DNA of 64,000 bases, from NCBI GenBank assembly GCA_963978545.1, contig OZ021722.1, forward strand, positions 15,070,801-15,134,800, given 5' to 3'. This stretch comes from Linyphia triangularis. Lineage: Eukaryota > Arthropoda > Arachnida > Araneae > Linyphiidae. Under the pieces are notes generated by a model, which worked only from the letters and a program-made list of their open reading frames with translations, made no database searches and was not told the DNA's origin. Position 1 is the stretch's first letter; each line of letters starts with the position of its first letter. Positions 51,481-63,991 of the stretch are shown piece by piece. A program made the position numbers and the translations under genes.

Positions 51481-51941
51481 TTATTACCTTCTTATGTTTT
51501 TACTCTTATTTTAATTGCATATTTCCATTTTTGCTTGATTTCTTCAACCTGTTTTTAGTTTTGTATTTTTCTTTTATGCTAAACTTATAAAATGGAAGAT
51601 TTGCCCAAAATGGCAAAACAACATTGTAATCAGTTTAAAAGAAAAATTGAGATGCATGAGATACATTACATTGTGCTTTAATAGATTTAGTCATGTTTTG
51701 TCTTATTTTTAAGATATATATTTAGCTGAGAAATCTATTGGAATGGATAAATTCTCTTGGTTAAAGGCTAATTAGGTAGTTAACTGTTTCATTGGTTTTT
51801 AATATAAGAGACTAGTTTTTACTTCCCAAAGTCTTGTTGAAGACGAACAAATATTTTCTAATGCTATGATTCTTTAATTTATTATACCATTAAGTTCATG
51901 TATATTAAGTTTAGAAAAAGTTCATACTTTTAGAAAATATT
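51481..51941. other. AT-rich stretch, nothing recognised
   Basis: No frame, repeat or RNA gene seen. Confidence 0.5.
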
Positions 51942-52045
51942 CAAATATTTTCTAATACTATGATTATACCATTAAGGCCAGTCATTAAAGTAATGATTGG
52001 CCTTGATAGTATAAATTATATTACCATAGTATTAGAAAATATTTG
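51942..52045. other. 104-bp inverted repeat
   Basis: CAAATATTTTCTAATACTATG and its exact reverse complement form the outer arms. TATACCATTAAGGCCAGTCA pairs with TGATTGGCCTTGATAGTATA inside, and the loop is very short. A degraded copy of the arm (AAATATTTTCTAATGCTATG) lies upstream at 51850. Probably a foldback element end or a small MITE. Confidence 0.75.
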
Positions 52046-52151
52046 ACGTAAAGAAAAGGTACTGAGCCTCTTCATAGTGAGAGTAGATACTTGAAGCAGA
52101 TATAGGTAGTTGATAAAAAAAATTAATTTTGAATTTTTTGTATAATTATGT

Positions 52152-53500
52152 TGCAGGAACAAGGCTTTTGTTGTGAAAATCACATAGATGTCGCCAAAAT
52201 CACTAAGATCACAATGTGACATCGCAGCGACAAAGCTTTCGTTGCGAAAATCGCATAAATCACACGGATGTCGCCAAAATCACTAAGATCACATTTAGGT
52301 CACAAAGCGATATCGCAGCGACAAAGCTTTCGTTGCGAAAATCGCATAAATCACATGGATGTCGCCAAAATCACTAAGATCACATTTAGGTCACAAAGCG
52401 ATATCGCAGTGACAAAGCTTTCGTTGCGAAGATCGCATAAATCACACGGATGTCGCCAAAATCACTAAGATCACATTTAGGTCACAAAGCGATATCGCAG
52501 TGACAAAGCTTTCGTCGTGAAGATCGCATAAATCACACGGATGTCGCCAAAATCACTAAGATCACATTTAGGTCACAAAGCGATATCGCAGTGATAAAGC
52601 TTTCGTTGCGAAGATCACATAAATCACACGGATGTCGCCAAAATCACTAAGATCACATACAGATCACAATGTGACATCGCAGTGACAAAGCTTTCGTTGC
52701 GAAAATCGCATAAATCACACGGATGTCGCCAAAATCACTAAGATCACATTTAGGTCACAAAGCGATATCGCAGTGACAAAGCTTTCGTTGCGAAGATCGC
52801 ATAAATCACACGGATGTCGCCAAAATCACTAAGATCACATTTAGGTCACAAAGCGATATCGCAGCTACAAAGCTTTCGTTGCGAAGATCGCATAAATCAC
52901 ACGGATGTCGCCAAAATCACTAAGATCACATTTAGGTCACAAAGCGATATCGCAGTGACAAAGCTTTCGTTGCGAAGATCGCATAAATCACACGGATGTC
53001 GCTAAAATCACTAAGATCACATACAGATCACAATGTGACATCGCAGCGACAAAGCTTTCGTTGCGAAAATCGCATAAATCACATGGATGTCGCCAAAATC
53101 ACTAAGATCACATTTAGGTCACAAAGCGATATCGCAGTGACAAAGCTTTCGTTGCGAAGATCGCATAAATCACACGGATGTCGCCAAAATCACTAAGATC
53201 ACATACAGATCACAATGTGACATCGCAGCGACAAAGCTTTCGTTGCGAAAATCGCATAAATCACATGGATGTCGCCAAAATCACTAAGATCACATTTAGG
53301 TCACAAAGCGATATCGCAGTGACAAAACTTTCGTCGCGAAGATCGCATAAATCACACGGATGTCGCCAAAATCACTAAGATCACATTTAGGTCACAAAGC
53401 GATATCGCAGTGACAAAGCTTTCGTTGCGAAGATCACATAAATCACACGGATGTCGCCAAAATCACTAAGATCACATACAGATCACAATGCGATATCGCA
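52152..53500. repeat. Right subterminal minisatellite, mostly 91-bp units
   Basis: GATGTCGC recurs at 52187, 52267, 52358, 52449, 52540, 52631, 52722, 52813, 52904, 52995, 53086, 53177, 53268, 53359 and 53450: one 80-bp step, then 13 steps of 91 bp. Each unit runs through CCAAAATCACTAAGATCACA, AAGCGATATCGCAG and AAAGCTTTCGTTGCGAA. Two unit types differ in the middle (TTTAGGTCACAAAGCGATATC or TACAGATCACAATGTGACATC); the second type is at 52631, 52995, 53177 and 53450. A period of 91 is not a multiple of three, so the 63 to 66 codon frames here are not protein repeats. Confidence 0.93.
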
Positions 53501-53683
53501 AAAATCGCAAATTCGTCCCCAATGTCACAATGTAACGAAAAGCGATATCGCAGCGATATCACAAAGTTACGTCGCAAAACCCCCTCTAAAACGGACATTG
53601 GACGACTATGTGACCCCTGTGTGATATCGCCGTGACATCGCGTGATCTCTATGCGATATCGCTTTTCGTCACATACTCGTCAC
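53501..53683. repeat. Right subterminal arm
   Basis: Non-tandem stretch between the minisatellite and the right TIR with further GCGATATCGC, GATATCGCCGTGACATC and ACGAAAAGCGATATCGC motifs. It mirrors the motif content of the left arm. It contains a C run in AAAACCCCCTCTAAAACGG. Confidence 0.75.
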
Positions 53684-53696
53684 ATGGTTATTAGGG
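53684..53696 (-). repeat. Right terminal inverted repeat
   Basis: ATGGTTATTAGGG, the inverted partner of the left end. Confidence 0.8.
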
Positions 53697-53698
53697 TG
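53697..53698. other. Right target-site duplication TG
   Basis: TG directly after the right TIR and followed by GAAGCTTATATATAGG of the satellite monomer. Confidence 0.65.
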
Positions 53699-54351
53699 GA
53701 AGCTTATATATAGGAGAGTCTCCATTTTCAATTTTATAACACTCACTAAATAAAAAGTGGGTCTAAAGTTGTTCCAAAAAGTGCAATTTTATAAAAAATA
53801 AAATTCCCCCATTGAAAACACATGGTGGACTATTCAATGAATAATTGTTCAAAAATTAAAATTTTCAAATTTTTTTTTCCCGTGTGTGATATTGAAGCTT
53901 ATATATAGGAGAATCTCCAATTCCAATTTTATAACACTTACTAAATAAGAAGTGGGTCTAAAGTTGTTCCAAAAAGTGCAATTTTCTAAAAAATAAAATT
54001 TCCCCATTGAAAACACATGGCGGACTGTTCAATGAATTATTGTTCAAAAAGTAAAATTTTCAAAATTTTTTCCGGTGTGTGATAGTGAAGCTTATATATA
54101 GGAGAATCTCCAATTCCAATTTTATAACACTCACTAAATAAGAAGTGGGTCTATAGTTGGTTCAAAATGTGCAAATTTCTCAAAAATAAAATTTCCCCAT
54201 TGAAAACACATGGCGGACTGTTCAATGAATTATTGTTCAAAAAGTAAAATTTTCAAATTTTTTTCTGGTTTGTGATATTGAAGCTCATATATAGGAGAAT
54301 ATCGAATTTGAATTTTATAACACTCACTAAATAAGAAGTGGGTCTAAAGTT

Positions 54352-55060
54352 GGTCCTAAAAATTGAACTTTCAAAATTTTCGTTTAAAATTTTTCCCACG
54401 TTAACAGTATGGAAAATTACACACTTCTGAATTTTCAAAATTTTACAATCATTTTGCAACTAGGGTAACAGAAATTGTCATCCGAATCGATTTCCACATT
54501 CAAGTGGTTATTAAAATGAAATTTTACTTCTCAAAATTCGGTTATTGCCAAAAAAATCTTTATATCCCTTTGAATATACATTAAACTTGCCAATCCTTAT
54601 ACAATTTTCCAATTCTCAATTTTCGATTTTTAGCCTTAATTTGTAGCCTAGGATAATAAAAGTCATCTTCCGATTTCTTTCTGATCCTCAATTTGCTCAT
54701 GAAATATTATTTTAGTACACAAAATCGAAGCAATGCTACGTAAAATAAAGCCTCAAAACAGTTTCTGAGCGCTTTCGTTTCAAAATTTCAACTTTTCATA
54801 GAGCTATGCAAAAATAGTTTTTTTTGCCAAAATTTTGAAATTTGTTTGATTTTTAATGTGTTTTTGAATAAAAAAACACAATTTGGAACCATTTGTTAAA
54901 AATGAAATTTTCCATTCAACTACACTCAAAACTGAAATATTTCAAGATTTTCGAAAAATTGAATTTTTTATTTTTAGAATACTTTTTTTAATTAAAATTT
55001 GGTACAAGAATAATTATAAAACATATATCCAACTGCAATTCGCAATTCGAAAGCATTTGA
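54352..55060. repeat. L insert 14
   Basis: First L unit right of the insertion, almost identical to L insert 4. Confidence 0.9.
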
Positions 55061-55820
55061 GCAATTTTCTTGAAAATACAATTCCCCATTGAAATCACAT
55101 GGCGGACTATTCAATGAATAATTGTTCAAAAAGTAAAATTTTCAAAATTTTTTCCCGTTTGTGATATGGAAGCTTATATATAGGAGAGTCTCCATTTTCA
55201 ATTTTATAACACTCACTAAATAAAAAGTGGGTCTAAAGTTGTTCCAAAAAGTGCAATTTTCTAAAAAATAAAATTCCCCCATTGAAAACACATGGTGGAC
55301 TATTCAATGAATAATTGTTCAAAAATTAAAATTTTCAAAATTTTTTTCCCGTGTGTGATATTGAAGCTTATATATAGGAGAATCTCCAATTCCAATTTTA
55401 TAACACTTACTAAATAAGAAGTGGGTCTAAAGTTGTTCCAAAAAGTGCAATTTTCTAAAAAATAAAATTTCCCCATTGAAAACACATGGCGGACTGTTCA
55501 ATGAATTATTGTTCAAAAAGTAAAATTTTCAAAATTTTTTCCGGTGTGTGGTATTGGAGCTTATATATAGGAGAATCTCCAATTCCAATTTTATAACACT
55601 CACTAAATAAGAAGTGGGTCTATAGTTGGTTCAAAATGTGCAAATTTCTCAAAAATAAAATTTCTCCATTGAAAACACATGGCGGACTGTTCAATGAATT
55701 ATTGTTCAAAAAGTAAAATTTTCAAATTTTTATCTGGTTTGTGATATTGAAGATCATATATAGGAGAATATCGAATTTGAAATTTATAACACTCACTAAA
55801 TAAGAAGTGCGTCTAAAGTT

Positions 55821-56530
55821 GGTCCTAAAAATTGAACTTTCAAAATTTTCGTTTAAAATTTTTCCCATGTTAACAGTATGGAAAATTTCACACTTCTAAA
55901 TTTTCAAAATTTTACAATCATTTTGCAACTAGGGTAACAGAATTTGTCAACCGAATCGATTTCCACATTCAAGTGGTTATTAAAATGAAATTTTACTTCT
56001 CAAAATTCGGTTATTGCCAAAAAAATCTTTATATCCCTTTGAATATACATTAAACTTGCCAATCCTTAGGCAATTTTCCAATTCTCAATTTTCGATTTTT
56101 AACCTTAATTTGTAGCCTAGGATAATAAAAGTCATCTTCCGATTTCTTTCTGATCATCAATTTGCTCATGAAATATTATTTTAGTACACAAAATCGAAGC
56201 AATGCTACGTAAAATAAAGCCTCAAAACAGTTTCTGAGCGCTTTCGTTTCAAAATTTCAACTTCTCATAGAGCTATTCAAAAATAGTTTTTTTTGCCAAA
56301 ATTTTGAAATTTGTTAGATTTTTAATGTGTTTTTGAATAAAAAAACACAATTTGGAACCATTTGTTAAAAATGAAATTTTCCATTCAAATACACTCAAAA
56401 CTGAAATATTTCAAGATTTTCGAAAAATTGAATTTTTTATTTTTAGAATACTTTTTTTAATTAAAATTTGGTACAAGAATAACTATAAAACATATATCCA
56501 ACTGCAATTCGCAATTTGAAAGCATTTGAG
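55821..56530. repeat. L insert 15
   Basis: Preceded by the unusual GAAGTGCGTCT (normally GAAGTGGGTCT) and carries TTGTTAGATTTTTAATG. Both changes recur in L insert 18. Confidence 0.9.
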
Positions 56531-57095
56531 CAATTTTCTCGAAAATACAATTCCCCAATGAATTCACATGGCGGACTATTCAATGAATAATTGTTCAAAA
56601 ATTAAAATTTTCAAAATTTTTTCCCGTTTGTGATATTGAAGCTTATATATAGGAGAATATCCAATTTCAATTTTATAACACTCACTAAATAAAAAATGGG
56701 TCTAAAGTTGTTCCAAAAAGTGCAATTTTCTCAAAAATAAGATTTCGCCATTGAAAACACATGCCGGACTGTTCAATGAATTATTTTTCAAAAAGTAAAA
56801 TTTTCAAAATTTTTTCCGGTTTGTGATATTGAAGCTCATATATAGGAGAATCTCCTATTCGAATTTTATAACACACACTAAATAAGAAGTGGGTCTATAG
56901 TTGGTTCAAAATGTGCAATTTTCTCAAAAATAAGATTTCGCCATTGAAAACACATGACGGACTGTTCAATGAATTATTTTTCAAAAAGTAAAATTTTCAA
57001 AATTCTTTCCGGTTTGTGATATTGAAGCACATATATAGGAGAATATCCTATTCGAATTTTATAACACTCACTAAATAAGAAGTGGGTCTAAAGTT

Positions 57096-57805
57096 GGTCC
57101 TAAAAATTGAACTTTCAAAATTTTCGTTTAAAATTTTTCCCATGTTAACAGTATGGAAAATTACACACTTCTGAATTTTCAAAATTTTACAATCATTTTG
57201 CAACTAGGGTAACAGAAATTGTCATCCGAATCGATTTCCACATTCAAGTGGTTATTAAAATGAAATTTTACTTTTCAAAATTCGGTTATTGCCAAAACAA
57301 TTTTTATATCCCTTTGAATATACATTAAACTTGCCAATCCTTAGGTAATTTTCCAATTCTCAATTTTCGAATTTTAACCTTAATTTGTAGCCTAGGATAA
57401 TAAAAGTCATCTTCCGATTTCTTTCTGATCATCAATTTGCTCATGAAATATTATTTTAGTACACAAAATCGAAGCAATGCAACGTAAAATAAAGCCTCAA
57501 AACAGTTTCTGAGCGCTTCCGTTTCAAAATTTCAACTTCTCATAGAGCTATGCAAAAATAGTTTTTTTTGCCAAAATTATGAAATTTGTTTGATTTTTAA
57601 TGTGTTTTTGAATAAAAAAACACAATTTGGAACCATTTGTTAAAAATGAAATTTTCCATTCAAATACACTCAAAACTGAAATATTTCAAGATTTTCGAAA
57701 AATTGAATTTTTTATTTTTAGAATACTTTTTTTTAATTAAAATTTGGTACAAGAATAATTATAAAACATATATCCAACTGCAATTCGCAATTCGAAAGCA
57801 TTTAA
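57096..57805. repeat. L insert 16
   Basis: Followed directly by L insert 17 with no full plain monomer between them. This gives the basic L period of 890 bp. Confidence 0.9.
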
Positions 57806-57985
57806 GCAATTTTCTTGAAAATACAATTCCCCATTGAAATCACATGGCGGACTATTCAATGAATTATTGTTCAAAAAGTAAAATTTTCAAATTTTTTTCT
57901 GGTTTGTGATATTGAAGCTCATATATAGGAGAATATCGAATTTGAATTTTATAACACTCACTAAATAAGAAGTGGGTCTAAAGTT

Positions 57986-58694
57986 GGTCCTAAAAATTGA
58001 ACTTTCAAAATTTTCGTTTAAAATTTTTCCCACGTTAACAGTATGGAAAATTACACACTTCTGAATTTTCAAAATTTTACAATCATTTTGCAACTAGGGT
58101 AACAGAAATTGTCATCCGAATCGATTTCCACATTCAAGTGGTTATTAAAATGAAATTTTACTTCTCAAAATTCGGTTATTGCCAAAAAAATCTTTATATC
58201 CCTTTGAATATACATTAAACTTGCCAATCCTTATACAATTTTCCAATTCTCAATTTTCGATTTTTAGCCTTAATTTGTAGCCTAGGATAATAAAAGTCAT
58301 CTTCCGATTTCTTTCTGATCCTCAATTTGCTCATGAAATATTATTTTAGTACACAAAATCGAAGCAATGCTACGTAAAATAAAGCCTCAAAACAGTTTCT
58401 GAGCGCTTTCGTTTCAAAATTTCAACTTTTCATAGAGCTATGCAAAAATAGTTTTTTTTGCCAAAATTTTGAAATTTGTTTGATTTTTAATGTGTTTTTG
58501 AATAAAAAAACACAATTTGGAACCATTTGTTAAAAATGAAATTTTCCATTCAACTACACTCAAAACTGAAATATTTCAAGATTTTCGAAAAATTGAATTT
58601 TTTATTTTTAGAATACTTTTTTTAATTAAAATTTGGTACAAGAATAATTATAAAACATATATCCAACTGCAATTCGCAATTCGAAAGCATTTGA
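57986..58694. repeat. L insert 17
   Basis: Copy of L insert 14 at offset 3634. Confidence 0.9.
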
Positions 58695-59454
58695 GCAATT
58701 TTCTTGAAAATACAATTCCCCATTGAAATCACATGGCGGACTATTCAATGAATAATTGTTCAAAAAGTAAAATTTTCAAAATTTTTTCCCGTTTGTGATA
58801 TGGAAGCTTATATATAGGAGAGTCTCCATTTTCAATTTTATAACACTCACTAAATAAAAAGTGGGTCTAAAGTTGTTCCAAAAAGTGCAATTTTCTAAAA
58901 AATAAAATTCCCCCATTGAAAACACATGGTGGACTATTCAATGAATAATTGTTCAAAAATTAAAATTTTCAAATTTTTTTTCCCGTGTGTGATATTGAAG
59001 CTTATATATAGGAGAATCTCCAATTCCAATTTTATAACACTTACTAAATAAGAAGTGGGTCTAAAGTTGTTCCAAAAAGTGCAATTTTCTAAAAAATAAA
59101 ATTTCCCCATTGAAAACACATGGCGGACTGTTCAATGAATTATTGTTCAAAAAGTAAAATTTTCAAAATTTTTTCCGGTGTGTGGTATTGGAGCTTATAT
59201 ATCGGAGAATCTCCAATTCCAATTTTATAACACTCACTAAATAAGAAGTGGGTCTATAGTTGGTTCAAAATGTGCAAATTTCTCAAAAATAAAATTTCTC
59301 CATTGAAAACACATGGCGGACTGTTCAATGAATTATTGTTCAAAAAGTAAAATTTTCAAATTTTTATCTGGTTTGTGATATTGAAGATCATATATAGGAG
59401 AATATCGAATTTGAAATTTATAACACTCACTAAATAAGAAGTGCGTCTAAAGTT

Positions 59455-60164
59455 GGTCCTAAAAATTGAACTTTCAAAATTTTCGTTTAAAATTTTTCCC
59501 ATGTTAACAGTATGGAAAATTTCACACTTCTAAATTTTCAAAATTTTACAATCATTTTGCAACTAGGGTAACAGAATTTGTCAACCGAATCGATTTCCAC
59601 ATTCAAGTGGTTATTAAAATGAGATTTTACTTCTCAAAATTCGGTTATTGCCAAAAAAATCTTTTTATCCCTTTGAATATACATTAAACTTGCCAATCCT
59701 TAGGCAATTTTCCAATTCTCAATTTTCGATTTTTAACCTTAATTTGTAGCCTAGGATAATAAAAGTCATCTTCCGATTTCTTTCTGATCATCAATTTGCT
59801 CATGAAATATTATTTTAGTACACAAAATCGAAGCAATGCTACGTAAAATAAAGCCTCAAAACAGTTTCTGAGCGCTTTCGTTTCAAAATTTCAACTTCTC
59901 ATAGAGCTATTCAAAAATAGTTTTTTTTGCCAAAATTTTGAAATTTGTTAGATTTTTAATGTGTTTTTGAATAAAAAAACACAATTTGGAACCATTTGTT
60001 AAAAATGAAATTTTCCATTCAAATACACTCAAAACTGAAATATTTCAAGATTTTCGAAAAATTGAATTTTTTATTTTTAGAATACTTTTTTTAATTAAAA
60101 TTTGGTACAAGAATAACTATAAAACATATATCCAACTGCAATTCGCAATTTGAAAGCATTTGAG
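59455..60164. repeat. L insert 18
   Basis: Copy of L insert 15 at offset 3634. Private changes are ATGAGATTTTAC and CTTTTTATCCC. Confidence 0.9.
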
Positions 60165-60536
60165 CAATTTTCTCGAAAATACAATTCCCCAATGAATTCA
60201 CATGGCGGACTATTCAATGAATAATTGTTCAAAAATTAAAATTTTCAAATTTTTTTCCCGTTTGTGATATTGAAGCTTATATATAGGAGAATATCCAATT
60301 TCAATTTTATAACACTCACTAAATAAAAAATGGGTCTAAAGTTGTTCCAAAAAGTGCAATTTTCTCAAAAATAAGATTTCGCCATTGAAAACACATGACG
60401 GACTGTTCAATGAATTATTTTTCAAAAAGTAAAATTTTCAAAATTTTTTCCGGTTTGTGATATTGAAGCTCATATATAGGAGAATCTCCTATTCGAATTT
60501 TATAACACTCACTAAATAAGAAGTGCGTCTAAAGTT

Positions 60537-61247
60537 GGTCCTAAAAATTGAACTTTCAAAATTTTCGTTTAAAATTTTTCCCATGTTAACAGTATGGAAA
60601 ATTTCACACTTCTAAATTTTCAAAATTTTACAATCATTTTGCAACTAGGGTAACAGAATTTGTCAACCGAATCGATTTCCACATTCAAGTGGTTATTAAA
60701 ATGAAATTTTACTTCTCAAAATTCGGTTATTGCCAAAAAAATCTTTTTATCCCTTTGAATATACATTAAACTTGCCAATCCTTAGGTAATTTTCCAATTC
60801 TCAATTTTCGAATTTTAACCTTAATTTGTAGCCTAGGATAATAAAAGTCATCTTCCGATTTCTTTCTGATCATCAATTTGCTCATGAAATATTATTTTAG
60901 TACACAAAATCGAAGCAATGCAACGTAAAATAAAGCCTCAAAACAGTTTCTGAGCGCTTCCGTTTCAAAATTTCAACTTCTCATAGAGCTATTCAAAAAT
61001 AATTTTTTTTGCCAAAATTTTGAAATTTGTTTGATTTTTAATGTGTTTTTGAATATGAAAAATACAATTTGGAACCATTTGTTAAAAATGAAATTTTCCA
61101 TTCAAATACACTCAAAACTGAAATATTTCAAGATTTTAGAAAAATTGAATTTTTTATTTTTAGAATACTTTTTTTTAATTAAAATTTGGTACAAGAATAA
61201 TTATAAAACATATATCCAACTGCAATTCGCAATTTGAAAGCATTTGA
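60537..61247. repeat. L insert 19
   Basis: Preceded by GAAGTGCGTCT, as for inserts 15 and 18, but with an interior of the CCTTAGGTAATT / GCAACGT type. It looks like a recombinant between two L subfamilies. Confidence 0.88.
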
Positions 61248-62007
61248 GCAATTTTCTCGAAAATACAATTCCCCATTGAAATCACATGGCGGACTATTCA
61301 ATGAATAATTGTTCAAAAATTAAAATTTTCAAATTTTTTTCCCGTTTGTTATATTGAAGCTTATATATAGGAGAATATCCAATTTCAATTTTATAACACT
61401 CACTAAATAAAAAGTGGGTCTAAAGTTGTTCCAAAAAGTGCAATTTTCTAAAAAATAAAATTTCTCCATTGAAAACACATGGCGGGCTGTTCAATGAATT
61501 ATTGTTCAAAAAGTAAAATTTTCAAAATTTTTTCCGGTTTGTGATATTGAAGCTCATATATAGGAGAATCTCGAATTTGAATTTTATAACACTCACTAAA
61601 TAAGAAGTGGGTCTAAAGTTGTTCCAAAAAGTGCAATTTTCTAAAAAATAAGATTTCGCCATTGGAAACACATGACGGACTATTCAATGAATAATTTTTC
61701 AAAAAGTAAAATTTTCAAAATTTGTTCCCGTTTGTGATATTGAAGCTTATATATAGGAGTATCTCCAATTCCAATTTTATAACACTCACTAAATAAGAAG
61801 TGGGTCTATAGTTGGTTCAAAATGTGCAAATTTCTCAAAAATAAAATTTCCCCAATTGAAAACACATGACGGACTGTTCAATGAATTATTTTTGAAAAAG
61901 AAATATTTTCAAAATTTTTTCCGGTTTGTTATATTGAAGCTCATATATAGGAGAATCTCCTATTCGAATTTTATAACACTCACTAAATAAGAAGTGGGTC
62001 TAAAGTT

Positions 62008-62718
62008 GGTCCTAAAAATTGAACTTTCACAATTTTGGTTTAAAATTTTTCCCATGTTAACAGTATGGAAAATTTAGCACTTCTGAATTTTCAAAATTTT
62101 ACAATCATTTTGCGACTATGGTAACAGAAATTGTCATCCGAATCGATTTCCACTTTCAAGTGGTAATTAAAATGAAATTTTACTTCTCAAAATTCGGTTA
62201 TTGCCAAAAAAATCTTTCTATCCCTTTGAATATACATTAAACTTGCCAATCCTTAGGTAATTTTCCAATTCTCAATTTTCGAATTTTAACCTTAATTTGT
62301 AGCCTAGGATAATAAAAGTCATCTTCCGATTTCTTTCTGATCATCAATTTGCTCATGAAATATTATTTTAGTACACAAAATCGAAGCAATGCAACGTAAA
62401 ATAAAGCCTCAAAACAGTTTCTGAGCGCTTCCGTTTCAAAATTTCAACTTCTCATAGAGCTATGCAAAAATAGTTTTTTTTGCCAAAATTATGAAATTTG
62501 TTTGATTTTTAATGTGTTTTTGAATAAAAAAACACAATTTGGAACCATTTGTTAAAAATGAAATTTTCCATTCAAATACACTCAAAACTGAAATATTTCA
62601 AGATTTTCGAAAAATTGAATTTTTTATTTTTAGAATACTTTTTTTAAATTAAAATTTGGTACAATAATAACTATAAAACATATATACAACTGTAATTCGC
62701 AATTTGAAAGCATTTGAG
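62008..62718. repeat. L insert 20
   Basis: The most diverged 5' part: TTTCACAATTTTGGTTT, AATTTAGCACTTCTG, TTTTGCGACTATGG and CCACTTTCAAGTGG. Confidence 0.9.
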
Positions 62719-63283
62719 CAATTTTCTCGAAAATACAATTCCCCATTGAATTCACATGGCGGACTATTCAATAAATAATCGTTCAAAAATTAAAATTTTC
62801 AAAATTTTTTCCCGTTTGTGATATTGAAGCTTATATATAGGAGAATATCCAATTTCAATTTTATAACACTCACTAAATAAAAAGTGGGTCTAAAGTTGTT
62901 CCAAAAAGTGCAATTTTCTAAAAAATAAAATTTCCCCATTGAAAACACATGGCGGACTGTTCAATGAATTATTGTTCAAAAAGTAAAATTTTCAAAATTT
63001 TTTCCGGTTTGTGATATTGAAGCTCATATATAGGAGAATCTCCTATTCGAATTTTATAACACTCACTAAATAAGAAGTGGGTCTATAGCTGGTTCAAAAT
63101 GTGCAAATTTCTCAAAAATAAAATTTCTCCATTGAAAACACATGAAGGACTGTTCAATGAATTATTTTTCAAAAAGTAAAATTTTCAAAATTTTTTCCGG
63201 TTTGTGATATTGAAGCTCATATATAGGAGAATCTCCTATTCGAATTTTATAACACTCACTAAATAAGAAGTGGGTCTAAAGTT

Positions 63284-63991
63284 GGTCCTAAAAATTGAAT
63301 TTTCAAAATTTTCGTTTAAAATTTTTCCCATGTTAACAGTATGGAAAATTTCACACTTCTAAATTTTCAAAATTTTACAATCATTTTGCAACTAGGGTAA
63401 CAGAATTTGTCAACCGAATCGATTTCCACATTCAAGTGGTTATTAAAATGAAATTTTACTTCTCAAAATTCGGTTATTGCAAAAAAAAATCTTTATATCC
63501 CTTTGAATATACATTAAACTTGCCAATCCTTAGGCAATTTTCCAATTCTCAATTTTCGATTTTTAACCTTAATTTGTAGCCTAGGATAATAAAAGTCATC
63601 TTCCGATTTCTTTCTGATCATCAATTTGCTCATGAAATATTATTTTAGTACACAAAATCGAAGCAATGCTACGTAAAATAAAGCCTCAAAACAGTTTCTG
63701 AGCGCTTTCGTTTCAAAATTTCAACTTCTCATAGAGCTATTCAAAAATAGTTTTTTTTGCCAAAATTTTGAAATTTGTTTGATTTTTAATGTGTTTTTGA
63801 ATAAAAAAACACAATTTGGAACCATTTGTTAAAAATGAAATTTTCCATTCAAATACACTCAAAACTGAAATATTTCAAGATTTTCGAAAAATTGAATTTT
63901 TTATTTTTAGAATACTTTTTTTAATTAAAATTTGGTACAAGAATAACTATAAAACATATATCCAACTGCAATTCGCAATTTGAAAGCATTT
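63284..63991. repeat. L insert 21
   Basis: Last L unit; only its final monomer part is lost beyond the window. Has a run of nine A near 63481. Confidence 0.88.

Larger units (their letters stand above)
37812..53696. mobile_element. 15.9-kb TIR DNA element inserted in satellite
   Basis: A block unrelated to the satellite interrupts one monomer. It begins CCCTACTAACCAT and ends ATGGTTATTAGGG, a 13-bp terminal inverted repeat with one mismatch, and is bounded by TG on both sides (37810-37811 and 53697-53698). The terminal arms are G+C-richer and full of GCGATATCGC-type palindromes in inverted arrangement. The interior is AT-rich and holds nested dead elements. No intact transposase, polymerase, integrase or capsid-like frame exceeds 125 codons, so it is either non-autonomous or fully decayed. 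A CCC..GGG end is reminiscent of piggyBac, but the TTAA target is absent; a 2-bp duplication is known for some CACTA-like families, but the CACTA end is absent. I therefore leave the superfamily open. An alternative is an element plus later-captured host DNA. Confidence 0.75.

Noticed and set aside
52268..53378. Repeated 63-66 codon frames as a tandem-repeat protein
   Set aside because: The 91-bp period shifts frame at every unit and stops recur every two units.
52152..53500. CRISPR array
   Set aside because: Units are contiguous 91-bp repeats without unique spacers, in eukaryotic DNA.
37812..53696. Helitron, Maverick/Polinton or piggyBac identity
   Set aside because: No TC..CTRR ends in an AT target, no 6-bp duplication or polymerase/integrase frames, and no TTAA target.
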